A stretch of 64,000 nucleotides of DNA from positions 1,116,001 to 1,180,000 of the forward strand of contig NZ_CP109592.1 in the NCBI RefSeq assembly GCF_036250675.1. The letters are read 5' to 3'. Numbering within the stretch: position 1 is the stretch's first letter; each line of letters starts with the position of its first letter. Source of the stretch: Streptomyces sp. NBC_01689 (GTDB taxonomy: Bacteria > Actinomycetota > Actinomycetes > Streptomycetales > Streptomycetaceae). A model generated the notes under the pieces. That model saw only the letters and a list, made by a program, of their open reading frames with translations. It did not search any database and was not told the origin of the DNA. This document shows positions 42,888-52,613 of this stretch, in pieces. The translations under genes and the position numbers were made by a program.

Positions 42888-44632
42888 GGGCCTGCCGGAA
42901 ATTAACATGTTGCTTCGCGCCGTTCAGGTCGTTGACCTGGTATGGGTGTGACTGGTGGAGTTCGCGATCAACTTGCCGTGAAGTTCGAGGTGTTGTTTCC
43001 GCATCTGGACGAGCGGCAGCGGCGGCTGCTGATGGGAGCCGAGGCCCGGATACTGGGCCACGGAGGCGTTCGGGCGGTGGCACGGGCGGCCAAGGTCAGC
43101 GAGACAACGGTTCGTAAAGGTGTGGCCGAGCTGGAATCCGGCGAAGGCCCTTTGGGCCGGGTACGCAAGTCCGGCGGCGGTCGCAAGAGGGCTGCGGATC
43201 TTGACCCCGGGCTGCGGCACGCGCTGCTGGCACTGGCCGACGAGCGCGGTGATCCGATGTCGCCGCTGCGCTGGACGGTGAAGTCGACCAGGAGTCTGGC
43301 AGCGGAGCTCACCCGGCAAGGACACCGAGTCGGTGCGGACACGGTCGGGGTCCTGCTGCGCGATGAGGGCTTCAGCCTGCAGGCCGGCGCAAAAACCCTC
43401 GAGGGCAAGCAACACCCGGACCGCGACACCCAGTTCCGGTACATCAACGAACAGGCCAAAGAACACATGGCCGACGGCCAGCCGGTGATCAGCGTGGATG
43501 CGAAGAAGAAGGAACTGATCGGCGACTACAAGAACACAGGCCGCCAGTGGCGGCCAGCCGGAGAGCCGGCGCGGGTCAAGACACACGATTTCCTGGACCG
43601 GCAAGGACCGGGAAAGGCGATCCCGTATGGAATCTACGACCTCACAGCGAACACCGGCTGGGTCAGCGTCGGCACCGATCACGACACCGCCGCCTTCGCC
43701 GTCGCCTCCATCCGCCGCTGGTGGCAGGCCCGAGGCCGGCACGACTACCCGGCCGCCGCACGCCTGCTGATCACCGCGGACGCGGGTGGCTCCAACGGCT
43801 ACCGCACCCGCACCTGGAAGACCGAACTCGCCGCCCTGGCCGCCCAGACCAACCTCGAGATCACCGTCTGCCACATGCCGCCGGGCACCTCGAAGTGGAA
43901 CAAGATCGAGCACCGGCTGTTCTCACACATCTCCATGAACTGGCGCGGACGCCCTCTGACCAGCCACGACGTCATCATCGACAGCATCGCAGCGACCACC
44001 ACCCGCACCGGGCTGACCGTCCACGCCGAGCTCGACACCCGCACCTACGACACCGGCATCAAGGTCACCGACAGTGACATCGGCGCCCTGCCTATACACC
44101 GGCACCGCTTCCACGGCGACTGGAACTACACCCTGCAACCTCGGCCCGACAGCACCACCGCGGTCCAAGCCCCACAGTCGACCAGCCTCCCCTGCCCGCA
44201 GCCTTGCACCGGATATCTGCGCAGTCCAGAACTCACCGGCATGCCCGAACCCGCCTTGGACGAACTCATCAACCAACTGTCCCAGCCACTCGAGGAGTTA
44301 CGTGAGCGAGCCCGATCCCAACAACGAGGAGGCGAGCGACTGCGTGCTCGAGGAGCAGGAGGCCAGGACAAGCTGACCAACCCCGCCAGGGTGCTGGCCA
44401 CCGTGCTCTACCTGCGCAAAATCGGCACCCGTGACCTCCTGGCCCAACTCTTCAAAGTCAGCGGCAGCACCCTCACCAGGGCCATTCACCAAGTCCAGCC
44501 CCTCCTGGCCGAACACAGCCGCACCATCTCACCCTCAACAGCCAGGTTCCGCACACCCACCGACGTCACAGCGTTCCTCGCGAACGGCGTCCCCACAAAG
44601 ATCAAACCGACACGTTAATTTCCGGCAGGCCC
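42888..44632 (+). mobile_element. Second ISAzo13-family element, third of the TAA stack
   Basis: A 1745-bp element with inverted repeats GGGCCTGCCGGAAATTAAC at both ends, flanked by TAA at 42885-42887 and 44633-44635. It is in opposite orientation to the preceding ISAzo13 element. Confidence 0.9.
42942..44618 (+). CDS. ISAzo13-family transposase
   Basis: A 558-residue DDE transposase with the same layout as the 41160 product ([80 protein letters not shown]). The two proteins look highly similar by eye, but the terminal repeats differ, so they are sister elements rather than copies. The ATG at 42942 begins MGVTGGVRDQLAVKF. Confidence 0.9.
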   Translation: MGVTGGVRDQLAVKFEVLFPHLDERQRRLLMGAEARILGHGGVRAVARAAKVSETTVRKGVAELESGEGPLGRVRKSGGGRKRAADLDPGLRHALLALADERGDPMSPLRWTVKSTRSLAAELTRQGHRVGADTVGVLLRDEGFSLQAGAKTLEGKQHPDRDTQFRYINEQAKEHMADGQPVISVDAKKKELIGDYKNTGRQWRPAGEPARVKTHDFLDRQGPGKAIPYGIYDLTANTGWVSVGTDHDTAAFAVASIRRWWQARGRHDYPAAARLLITADAGGSNGYRTRTWKTELAALAAQTNLEITVCHMPPGTSKWNKIEHRLFSHISMNWRGRPLTSHDVIIDSIAATTTRTGLTVHAELDTRTYDTGIKVTDSDIGALPIHRHRFHGDWNYTLQPRPDSTTAVQAPQSTSLPCPQPCTGYLRSPELTGMPEPALDELINQLSQPLEELRERARSQQRGGERLRARGAGGQDKLTNPARVLATVLYLRKIGTRDLLAQLFKVSGSTLTRAIHQVQPLLAEHSRTISPSTARFRTPTDVTAFLANGVPTKIKPTR

Positions 44633-44641
44633 TAAGTCCCT

Positions 44642-44885
44642 AGTGTTCTGCACATGAGAAGGGGTGAGCAACCGTCGTGAATCGTGCCGGATCGGCGGTG
44701 GGCGCGGATCAGCCGTTGCTGCCGACTGTGCCGCGCCGAACGGATTATCCCGGGCGCGCGCGTCTGGACGACCGGAAGGCGCTGTCGGGCATCCTGTTCG
44801 TGCTGTACACCGGCATTCCGTGGGAGTTCCTGCCCCAGGAGCTGGGCTTCGGCTCCGGCTGGCGCTGGCGGCGCCGGCGTGACTG
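44642..44885 (+). pseudogene. IS5-family transposase N-terminal remnant
   Basis: Encodes LDDRKALSGILFVLYTGIPW and [12 protein letters not shown], the N-terminal domain of an IS427-type transposase, then degenerates (WRWRRRRD, stop at 44885). Everything downstream is missing. It directly follows the last TAA of the IS stack, so the target of that stack may have lain at an older IS junction. Confidence 0.75.
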
Positions 44886-45005
44886 AAACGACGCGGGAGT
44901 CTGAGCCGACGGGCGAGGGCTGACGTGGCGAATGGGACTGTCCGAACTTGAAGGACTCGTCCTGGGGCGACGGCACCCATGTGCCCGCACGGACTGCAAG
45001 CTGGT

Positions 45006-45479
45006 TCAGTCGCTTGTGACCGGGTATCGGCTTGTGATCGCGACGCGGTTGAAGGCGTTCATCAGCGTTGACAGCCAGGCGACCGCCGAGACCTGGTCCG
45101 CGGAGAGCACGGCTGCTGCCGCGTTGTAGTCGTCGTCGCTCACGTGCCCCTCGGACACGCGCGCGATCGCCTCTGTCAGACGTAGGGCCGCGCGGTCGGT
45201 CTCGGAGAAGTAACCAGTCTCTTCCCACGCGGGCAGCACTGCGATCCGGTCCGGGTTCTCGCCCTTCTTCAGCGCGTCGCGGGTGTGCATTTTAAGACAG
45301 AACGCGCAGCCGTTCATTTGGGACGTGCGGATCTTCAAAAGCTCGACCAGAAGCGGGTCAAGGCCTGCCGCGGTGGCGGTGCCTTCCACTGTCGAGGACA
45401 GGACGACAAGAGCCTTGTAATTGGCCGGGTGCTGCTTTCCGATGTCAACGCGCTGCTTCTCAGTTTCTGACTCAGTCAT
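45006..45479 (-). CDS. Carboxymuconolactone decarboxylase / AhpD-family protein
   Basis: A 157-residue all-helical protein. The AhpD-like redox centre is in MNGCAFCLKMHTRDALKKGE (Cys58, Cys61, His65), preceded by LDPLLVELLKIRTSQ. These proteins act as alkylhydroperoxidases or thiol-disulfide partners rather than true decarboxylases. ATG 45479 follows AGAGGAGGAACCC. It is the intact copy of the gene that is broken at 54789-55110. Through the operator pattern and the Cys-bearing MarR, a link to oxidant defence is plausible. Confidence 0.87.
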   Translation of the reverse strand: MTESETEKQRVDIGKQHPANYKALVVLSSTVEGTATAAGLDPLLVELLKIRTSQMNGCAFCLKMHTRDALKKGENPDRIAVLPAWEETGYFSETDRAALRLTEAIARVSEGHVSDDDYNAAAAVLSADQVSAVAWLSTLMNAFNRVAITSRYPVTSD

Positions 45480-46007
45480 GGGTTCCTCCTCTTCGCATGG
45501 CCGGACGAATCACAGGGCCGCCCTCAGCCTCGCTTGATCCGTGCCATCGTTACGAGCGGCGGTGATGCGCAATGGGAATTTCGACCCAAAGCTTGTCGCC
45601 GCACATTTATTCCCGTCCGGCGCCGACCAGGCGCCCGGTCCTCTCCTGTGCGCGGGGCGGCCTTCGGCCGGCCTCGGGCATCCGGTCAAACGTGGAACTC
45701 CTCCATGGACCAGCAGCCCTGGCAGTCAGCGAGCCCGAGGTTGGCCTCGGCGTCGTTGACCGGGACCATATCCCTTCGGCACTGATCCGGCACTTGTCGC
45801 TCAGCCGTTCATCCGGGCACTTCCCAGGTACGGCAGGAAAAACAGGAAACGGATTCGCGACATCGCGACGCATTAGGAATATATGCCATTAATGGAAAGC
45901 CTCAGCGTCTATGCCGCTCATCTCCTCTTGTCTCAGATTGACAATGGGCGACATGAGTCACTGTCTGGTTCAAGCCCCGTGCAGGACCTCCAGGCTCAGC
46001 AAACAGA
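45480..46007. other. Gene-free region with a degenerate operator-like palindrome
   Basis: No convincing frame. TAGGAATATATGCCATTA at 45874-45891 matches part of the recurring palindrome (TAGGA and ATATGC) and could be a decayed MarR operator. It lies downstream of the nitrilase and about 400 bases upstream of the decarboxylase start. Confidence 0.4.
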
Positions 46008-46997
46008 TTACCGGGCCTCGACGGGGCGGCCTTCTTCAGCCGCCCGGGCGGTCTGCACCGGCACGCGAGTGCTGCGCTCATGGACGTGAGGCGCCGGCGT
46101 GCGTGCGATCTGCAGGCTGAGCAGTTCCGGGCGGCTGTAGTGACCGCGCGCATCCATTAGGCGCTTGCGCACGTCGATCTGCGCGAAGTCCAGATCGGCG
46201 ATCACTTCACCTTCGCCGGATGTCAGCGGCTCGCCGACGATACGGCCCTCGGGATCGACGATGGCGGTGAAGAAGCCACCGGAGACCGCACTGACGGGGC
46301 CGCCGGTGTCCTTGGCGATCTGCGCCTGCTGGTCGGCATCGAGCCAGGCGGTGGCGTTGACCACGAAGCACGCCGATTCCAGCGCATGCTGGCGGATGCT
46401 GACCTCCATCTGCTCGGCGAACTGCTGGCCGCCGAAGGCGCCGGGATACATCGCGGCGTGGATCTGCTCGCCATCGGCGATCAGGGCATAGCGCGCCAGC
46501 GGCAGGTAGTGCTCCCAGCATGCGAGCTGGCCGATGCGACCGACGGCGCTGTCGACCGCACGCAGGCCCGATCCGTCGCCCTGGCCCCAGACCATCCGCT
46601 CGTGATAGGTCGGTGTGATCTTACGGCGGCGCTGGATCAGCGTACCGTCCGCATCGAATAGCAGCTGCGTGTTGTAAATTGTGCCGCCGTCACGCTCGTT
46701 GACGCCGATCGAGACGGCCATGTGGGCCTCCCGGGCAGCTTCGGCGATCGCGTCGGTCTCGGCGGACGGTATGGTCACCGCCTGATCAAGTAGGCGCAGG
46801 TGCTCCTTGGACATCATGTAGGGCGGCTGCACGAAGGAGAAGTAGGGGTAGTAGGGAACGACGGTCTCAGGGAAGACCGCGAACTGGACACCCTGCTCAC
46901 CCAGGTCGCGGATCTTCTTCACGACCTTCTGGACGGTGCCCGCGCGGCTGTAGAGCACGGGACTGATCTGGACTGCAGCGGCTTTTACGACAGTCAT
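46008..46997 (-). CDS. Nitrilase (carbon-nitrogen hydrolase)
   Basis: A 329-residue enzyme hydrolysing nitriles to carboxylic acid and ammonia. The catalytic triad is clear: Glu44 in FAVFPETVVPYYPYFS, Lys126 in RRRKITPTYHERMVWG and Cys160 in IGQLACWEHYLPLARYALIA. The CWEHYxPLARY signature marks aliphatic/aryl nitrilases as opposed to amidases. The opening TVVKAAAVQISPVLYSRAGT is, as I recall, very like nitrilases of Pseudomonas and Burkholderia, suggesting transfer. ATG 46997 follows AAGGAGTATCACC. A strong MarR-type palindrome (47172-47191) lies about 175 bases upstream. Confidence 0.92.
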   Translation of the reverse strand: MTVVKAAAVQISPVLYSRAGTVQKVVKKIRDLGEQGVQFAVFPETVVPYYPYFSFVQPPYMMSKEHLRLLDQAVTIPSAETDAIAEAAREAHMAVSIGVNERDGGTIYNTQLLFDADGTLIQRRRKITPTYHERMVWGQGDGSGLRAVDSAVGRIGQLACWEHYLPLARYALIADGEQIHAAMYPGAFGGQQFAEQMEVSIRQHALESACFVVNATAWLDADQQAQIAKDTGGPVSAVSGGFFTAIVDPEGRIVGEPLTSGEGEVIADLDFAQIDVRKRLMDARGHYSRPELLSLQIARTPAPHVHERSTRVPVQTARAAEEGRPVEAR

Positions 46998-47171
46998 GGT
47001 GATACTCCTTGCAAATGTTCCGTCGGTACGGCCTGGCGATGCCGCGCGTGCCCGTACAGGCGCGCGATATAGGGGCGGTCCAGGAGGGATGGGGCCCGGC
47101 CGAGCGGACAACTCCAGCTGCCGCTATGTGATTACTTGCGGCTAACGCGAACCGCGGCGACCCGCCAACCA

Positions 47172-47191
47172 ATAGGAGTATATGCTCCTAT
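47172..47191. promoter_or_regulatory. Putative MarR operator upstream of nitrilase
   Basis: ATAGGAGTATATGCTCCTAT, a 20-bp palindrome with a single mismatched pair. It lies between the divergent nitrilase (start 46997, minus) and the membrane protein gene (47389, plus). Confidence 0.7.
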
Positions 47192-47388
47192 CGGCTAGTC
47201 GGCAAGGAGCGGATCCTTCCGAAGCCTTTCGCGACTCGGCGACGCCGAGTCGCCCGGGCGCACATCGCGGCGCCCTGCCGTAGCTGGCAGCTCCTGAGCA
47301 CCTCGGCAACCACTTCGGCTCGGCGGGAGTCATCCTTACCAGACCCCGCTCGGGGCCATCGGACGGGACGGGAGGGTGGAGGAGCGCC

Positions 47389-47724
47389 GTGAGGGTCCGC
47401 AGGGCAGCGAAAGACGTTGGCGACTTCCTGATCGAGATGGTGGGAGAAGCCGTCGCCGAGGTGATCCTCAGCCTGCTCGCGTGCGCCCTGCTCGGCTGCC
47501 TGGCTCTGATCGCCTACCTGAGCTGGTCCTTCAGCCCACGCTTCACCGTCGCGGGGGTCGGGCTGCTCAGCTTCTTCCTCGCCCACGGTGCCTGCAGACC
47601 TTCCGCACTCCCTAGAAGGGTCGCCCGTCGGGGCCTCGCCGCCCTGACCGCTGGCGGCTTCACTGTGGCCGCCATGACGGCCCTCTTCCTGCTGCTCTAC
47701 GCCACAGGCTGCGACTGCCTGTGA
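47389..47724 (+). CDS. Small integral membrane protein
   Basis: A 111-residue protein starting at GTG 47389 after GTGGAGGAGCGCC. Three hydrophobic segments are visible: residues about 20-48 (AVAEVILSLLACALLGCLALIAYL), 53-68 (FTVAGVGLLSFFLAHG) and 82-106 (LAALTAGGFTVAAMTALFLLLY). It ends with a short Cys-containing tail GCDCL. No family is recognised. It is divergent from the nitrilase and shares its upstream palindrome. Confidence 0.6.
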   Translation: MRVRRAAKDVGDFLIEMVGEAVAEVILSLLACALLGCLALIAYLSWSFSPRFTVAGVGLLSFFLAHGACRPSALPRRVARRGLAALTAGGFTVAAMTALFLLLYATGCDCL

Positions 47725-47809
47725 GGCCGTTTGGCTCCATGGGCTCAGCCGACCAGTGCAACGCTCTGCGGCCGAATGAACGCTCAGCCATCTCAAGACC
47801 GGGGTCGGT

Positions 47810-49013
47810 CATGCGATGGCTGCTTCGAAGACGCGTGACTCGTAGAACGTGCCTTCTCGGAGCATGGCGAACAGGACGCTGATGTGCGTTGGCGGGCGAG
47901 GCGGAGGAGGCCTGGGTGTGGGTTTTGCCGCGGGCGGGTTGCCTGTCGTAGTAGGCGCGGGAGGCGGGATCGGCGTTCATGCAAGCGAAGGCGGACAGGA
48001 ACATGGCGCGTTTGAGCCGGCGGTTGCCGCCTCGGGCGCGTGTTCGCCGTGGATCGAGGTCCCCGACGATTTCGTGGTCGGGGCGAGTCCGGCGTAGGAG
48101 GTGAGGTGGGCGGCGGTGGGGAAGCTGGTGCCGTCGCCGACGGTGACCAGCAGGACGGCGGCGGTCCTGACGCCGACGCCGGGCATCGACGTCAGGACCC
48201 GGGAAGGAGGGTGGGCCTCCAGCAGGGCGTTGACCAGGCTTCCAGGGCTCGGCGCTGTACGTGGACAGCGCGAGAGAGCAGGCCAGGCAGGGCACGACAA
48301 CGTCGAGGGTGCCGGTCCCCGGGACCACGACGGTTTGCTCGTCCAACGCTTCGAAGACATCGTCGATCAGCCGGTGGGCCATGCGCGGGGCCTTGGGCCG
48401 GATGAGCTCGACGAGCTTGCGGCGTCCGGCTTTACGCAGTGCGGCCGGGGATCCGTAGCGCTCCAGCAGCCAGGTGACGGCCTGGCGGTCCAGGCGGGGG
48501 CCCAGCACGCGCCCCAGCGACGGGTGGAACTGGGTAGCAATCCGCGTATCCGGTCGGAAGTGCGGGTGGCCTCGGCCGCGAGGTCCTGGTCGAAGCCGAC
48601 GCGGACCGCGAGTTCGGCGGTGATCGCGTCGGTGAGTTCCAGCGCAGGGTGTGCGGCATGGTGCGGGCCACATCCGCGATGACCGCAGGTCCTTCGCATC
48701 GGTCTTGGCCTCGCCCGGATACAGGTCGGCGATCCGCCGCATCGCGAGTCCGGGCAGGTAGGCAACCTTGCAGCGCGCGTCCCGGGCGACCGTGAGCGGG
48801 AGGGCTCCGATGGATGCGGGCTGGTCCACGATCACCAGGACAGCACCGAACTTTGCGGCCAGTTTGTCGAAGACGGCCCGAAGTTTTCGGCTCGCTGTTG
48901 GGCAGCTGCTTGTCGAAGACCTTCTTGCCGGCCGGAGTCAGCCCGTGCCCGTGATGAGAGCTCTTGCCGACGTCCAGGCCGAGGAACACGCCCACATCTT
49001 CGGTGTCGAACAT
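47810..49013 (-). pseudogene. IS110-family transposase, frameshifted
   Basis: From ATG 49013 the minus strand reads MFDTEDVGVFLGLDVGKSSH (RuvC-like DEDD first Asp), then shifts frame to VIVDQPASIGALPLTVARDA, LPGLAMRRIADLYPGEAKTD and RRKLVELIRPKAPRMAHRL. After another shift it reads VLTSMPGVGVRTAAVLLVTV and SFPTAAHLTSYAGLAP, and after a third, RLKRAMFLSAFACMNADPAS. At least three frameshifts make it inactive. The 670 bases after it (to 49683) hold no gene apart from the operator at 49363. Confidence 0.87.
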
Positions 49014-49362
49014 CGCCCCCTTCCAGGAGAGTTGAACGTGCCGGCCCCGGCAGTGGTGCCGTACGCGCGCATCCACGTTATGCAGACCTGCCGCCCGCGA
49101 GCTGTCCGGCGTTGCGCCGGACCGGGTGGTGGCCGGACCTCTCATCAACGTCTCCGACGGCACCACCCGAGCCCTGTGACACCCCCAGGTCATCCGTTCG
49201 ACAGGGGGACACAGTCATGCCGGACCCGGAGGCCAGCGGCCCTCTTGCAGGACCGCGGAAAACATAACGGGGGCGACTCGACCGTCACGCGCCCGTACCC
49301 CCGGCAATGGACCGGGGGTCACGACAGGTGTCACTCAAGACCCATCCCTTGCCATTCCAGAA

Positions 49363-49382
49363 GTAGGAGCATATGCTCTTAC
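49363..49382. promoter_or_regulatory. Putative MarR operator upstream of secreted AOC-like protein
   Basis: GTAGGAGCATATGCTCTTAC, a palindrome with a single mismatched pair around GCATATGC. It lies about 300 bases upstream of the secreted protein gene at 49684; no other plus-strand gene intervenes. Confidence 0.65.
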
Positions 49383-49683
49383 TGTCCATACCGACAGGCC
49401 CTGTCATGACGAAATAGCCCCGACACGGGCGGACCTCGTCAACAAGCGCAAACAACGCGGCGCCGCACACGGTCCACATCGGCAAGATGTGCAGCTCGGT
49501 ATCCAGGGCAGTCACGACCGGACCATCCGTCACCTCTTTGACAGGTGACATAGGTCGTGCGAGTGCCGAAATGCCACCCCACATAGGTAGTTCACAAGTC
49601 GATCGGAGCAGGCGGCAGCCCCGCGCATCCAGGCCGAGGTCCTGGCGCCACCGAATCGACACACCACAGAACGGAGCGGCAAG

Positions 49684-50199
49684 TTGCCGACTGCATCGAA
49701 GATCAACAAGCGGCGTTACCTGTACGCAGCCGCCGGCATCGCCACTGTCGTCGCCGGTGGCCTCGCCATCGCCCCGATGGCCTCGGCCGAGATGACAACT
49801 TCCACCAGTGCGCACGCCGTTGACCAGCGCGCGAAAAGTTTCGAACTGGTCGGCAAACAGACCTCGCTCGAAGACCTCGATCTGGGCCGGGCGGGAATCA
49901 GCCCGGGTGACCAGCGCGTCATCCACGAAAACCTCTACCGCGACGGTGAAAAGGTCGGCGATCACAGCGTCGTCTGCACCTATACCCGCGTCAATCCGGC
50001 CGCGCTCCAGTGCCTGGGCACCTTCTCTCTGCCTGAAGGACAGTTCGCCGCGCAGGCGCTGCTCCACCTGCCCGCCCCGTCCTACGTTGACGTCGGCATC
50101 ACCGGCGGATCAGGCGACTACCGCAACGCCCGGGGCTTTGTTCGCACTGTTCCTGCCGGTGACGCCGAGAGGCACTTCACCGTCCACCTGAATCGCTGA
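49684..50199 (+). CDS. Secreted allene-oxide-cyclase-barrel-like protein
   Basis: A 171-residue exported protein. The signal peptide KINKRRYLYAAAGIATVVAG, then GLAIAPMASA, has a probable AxA cleavage site near residue 35. The mature part (SFELVGKQTSLEDLDLGRAG, VIHENLYRDGEKVGDHSVVC, NPAALQCLGTFSLPEGQFAA, VDVGITGGSGDYRNARGFVR) fits the eight-stranded allene oxide cyclase/dirigent-like barrel. The start is TTG 49684, preceded by a GGAG-containing stretch. In bacteria such proteins have no established enzymatic role. A MarR-type operator lies upstream. Confidence 0.8.
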   Translation: MPTASKINKRRYLYAAAGIATVVAGGLAIAPMASAEMTTSTSAHAVDQRAKSFELVGKQTSLEDLDLGRAGISPGDQRVIHENLYRDGEKVGDHSVVCTYTRVNPAALQCLGTFSLPEGQFAAQALLHLPAPSYVDVGITGGSGDYRNARGFVRTVPAGDAERHFTVHLNR

Positions 50200-50463
50200 C
50201 GGTCGGCTGTCCTACGCCCTCGCCGCCACAGCGCGCCCATCTGACGCTTCTGCAGGTCGGAGGGTCGCGCTCGACCTGGCCGGGGAGCACCTCAAGAGCG
50301 GCGGCTTCGAGCAGGCGTGCGCCACCTGGAACCCGATCGTCCACCCTCCGGATCGCAATCCCCGAGCCGGTGTGCAGCTCGCACTGCTCCGCCGCCCCCA
50401 CCCCTATGAACTGGTGACTCGCAGGTGTGAGATTCACCGACATCTAGAGAGAAAGTTCCCTAC

Positions 50464-50937
50464 ATGTACATGAAACTCGAAGTCACCGTGCTGCCTGTTT
50501 CCGATGTCGATCGAGCCAAGGCCTTCTATGAGCAGGTGGGATTCCGTCTGGACATCGACATGCCCGCCAGCGAGAACTGGCGCGCGGTGCACTTCACGCC
50601 GCCCGGTTCCGAGTGCTCGATCATGTTCGGCACGGGGATCACCTCCGCCGCACCCGGATCGGCCCAAGGCCTGTACCTCGCTGTCTCCGACATCGAGGAG
50701 GCCCGCACGGAACTCGTCGGTCGCGGCATCGAGGTGGGCGAAGTCTTCCACGACGCCGCAGGACTGCTTTACCACGGCCATGAGGCCGGAGAGGTCACCC
50801 ACCGGGTCGAGGGACAGGCGCGCCTGGCTGGCCTGCACCCCGACCGCGCCTCCTACGGCTCCTTCGCCACCTTCAGCGACCCGGACGGCAACGGCTGGGT
50901 GCTCCAGGAGATCATGGAGCGGTTCCCCGGTCGCTGA
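50464..50937 (+). CDS. VOC-family (glyoxalase-like) protein
   Basis: A 157-residue vicinal-oxygen-chelate protein. The two beta-alpha-beta-beta-beta units are LEVTVLPVSDVDRAKAFYEQ, VGFRLDID...SIMFGTG and LYLAVSDIEEARTELVGRGI...SFATFSDPDGNGWVLQEI. The metal-ligand pattern keeps Glu in WVLQEI and His/Glu candidates at GHEAGEVTHRV. Such proteins detoxify or dioxygenate small electrophiles. The start ATG 50464 is close to an AGAGAAAG ribosome-binding site. It shares the region with the MarR-controlled genes but has no palindrome of its own nearby. Confidence 0.85.
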   Translation: MYMKLEVTVLPVSDVDRAKAFYEQVGFRLDIDMPASENWRAVHFTPPGSECSIMFGTGITSAAPGSAQGLYLAVSDIEEARTELVGRGIEVGEVFHDAAGLLYHGHEAGEVTHRVEGQARLAGLHPDRASYGSFATFSDPDGNGWVLQEIMERFPGR

Positions 50938-51055
50938 CATCTCGTCAGCCACCCGGGAATGACGGGCGCCGACCGGCCCGCAGGGCGGCCGACCCCGATC
51001 AGCCCGGGAACACAGCCCCTGCACACCAACAGTCGGATCCCGAACCCGACATATA

Positions 51056-51073
51056 TACGAGTATATGCTCCTT
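51056..51073. promoter_or_regulatory. Putative MarR operator upstream of Tat-exported hydrolase
   Basis: TACGAGTATATGCTCCTT, 58 bases before the hydrolase start. It shares TACGAGTATAT with the site at 38131 before the broken paralogue. Confidence 0.62.
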
Positions 51074-51131
51074 AGTCTTGAGGTCCTGGTTCCGCCCTGA
51101 CGCTCGAGCAACGTTCGAAGGAAAAATTTTC

Positions 51132-52286
51132 ATGACCATGTCTCCCATGGAGCCGCCCGCGCAGGAAGGCCCCGGATCAAAGCCGGTGTCACACCGTGCC
51201 CGGCGCGGGTTGTCCCGACGCGGCTTCGTCGGCGGCGCGGCTGCTTCTGCCGCTGCCGCAGCCGGTCTCTCGCTGGTAGGCGGATTGACTCCGTCCGCCA
51301 TTGCCTCCCCCGCCGTGCGCGGGCCGAGGGGTTTCGGTTCAGTCTCCACGGCTCCGGGACTTCCGGCCGGGTTCACCAAAACGTTCACCAGCCGGTTCAT
51401 CCAGGCCGGCGGACTGCGCCAGCACGCGGTCATCGGAGGCGACGGGCCGCCGCTGCTGCTGGTACACGGCTGGCCGCAGAACTGGTACGCCTGGCGCATG
51501 GTGATGCCGGAGCTCGCCCGGCACTACACGGTCATCGCCGTCGACCAGCGCGGCATCGGTCTGACCGACAAGCCCATGGGCGGCTACGACACCGCTACCC
51601 TCGCCAATGACCTGGCGGCCCTCATGGATGCCCTGGGACACGACCGGTTCGCCGTGGTCGGCCACGACACCGGCATGGTCATCAGCTACGCCCTGGCAGC
51701 GGACCACCCCGAGCGGGTCGCTCGGGTGGCCCTCCTGGAGGTCCCCGGGCCGCCGATGCACAACCCCTCGCCGTCGCTGTTCAGCGCCGCCGCCGACAAC
51801 GACCGGCTTTGGCACATCGCCTTCAACCGGGTAAACCACCCGGCGACCGAGAAGCTGGTCCGGGGCCGGGAAGAGGTCTTCTTCGGATACGAGTTCGACA
51901 TCCAGGGAGGAAAGAGGCTCCCCGACCGCACCCGTGAGTACTACTACCGCATGTTCTCCGATCCTGAGACTCTGCGCGGCAGCTTCGGCCTTTACCGAGC
52001 GTGGGACGCCACCCTCGACCAGAACGACAAACGCGCCCAGACGAAACTGACCATGCCGGTCCTGGCGATCGGCGGAAAGGAAAGCTGGCACGAGTTTGTC
52101 GCGGGAGCGATGAAGCCCCTCGCGAACGACGTGCAGGGCGTGGTCGTCCCCGGCGCCGGCCACTGGGTCGCCGAGCAGGCCCCCACGGAACTGCTCACGG
52201 AGCTGACCCGTTTCCTGACCCCGTACCGCGGCGCCGACCCATCCCGCTATCGGACGGCCAGACGTCCGGGCATGCCCCGGGCATGA
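51132..52286 (+). CDS. Tat-exported epoxide-hydrolase-like alpha/beta-hydrolase
   Basis: A 384-residue enzyme with a twin-arginine signal (RRGLSRRGFVGGAAASAAAA, residues about 22-45), so it is exported folded. The hydrolase fold shows oxyanion HGWPQNWYAWR, DQRGIGLTDKP, nucleophile elbow VVGHDTGM (Asp179, as in epoxide hydrolases and haloalkane dehalogenases) and catalytic His344 in PGAGHWVAEQAP. The cap domain contains DRTREYYYRMFSDPETLRGS. ATG 51132 follows GAAGGAAAAATTTT. A tatBAC operon follows downstream, which may serve this very substrate. The paralogue at 38329 is IS-disrupted. Confidence 0.9.
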   Translation: MTMSPMEPPAQEGPGSKPVSHRARRGLSRRGFVGGAAASAAAAAGLSLVGGLTPSAIASPAVRGPRGFGSVSTAPGLPAGFTKTFTSRFIQAGGLRQHAVIGGDGPPLLLVHGWPQNWYAWRMVMPELARHYTVIAVDQRGIGLTDKPMGGYDTATLANDLAALMDALGHDRFAVVGHDTGMVISYALAADHPERVARVALLEVPGPPMHNPSPSLFSAAADNDRLWHIAFNRVNHPATEKLVRGREEVFFGYEFDIQGGKRLPDRTREYYYRMFSDPETLRGSFGLYRAWDATLDQNDKRAQTKLTMPVLAIGGKESWHEFVAGAMKPLANDVQGVVVPGAGHWVAEQAPTELLTELTRFLTPYRGADPSRYRTARRPGMPRA

Positions 52287-52410
52287 CGCCACGCGCTCGA
52301 CCGGGCGGCAGTGTCACCGCTATCGAGCAGCCCGAGCTCACTGGCGAAGAGCCCCGTACGTTCGCCCGGCTCCTGCGCTGATCCCACCGCAGGGGCCTTC
52401 GACCGAGGTC

Positions 52411-52443
52411 GTCCTGCCCGCCGGGTGTCCCGGCGGGCAGGAC
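52411..52443. terminator. Hairpin terminator after the hydrolase gene
   Basis: A 15-bp perfect stem, GTCCTGCCCGCCGGG (52411-52425) and its complement (52429-52443), with loop TGT. It separates the hydrolase (stop 52286) from the tat operon (start 52614). Confidence 0.75.
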
Positions 52444-52613
52444 CAGAGCGAACGCTCTTGCGTAGTTGTACCCGAGATGGTCAGCCCCCGACAGCCGCAC
52501 GCCGTCGTGCGGCCTGCCTTCGTTCGCAGGCGCCCCCTCGGACGACTGGCACGCCACGCTTCGCCTCCTTCCAGGAGCGGCGGAACCTTCACCATCCCCG
52601 ACGGGAGGCATGG

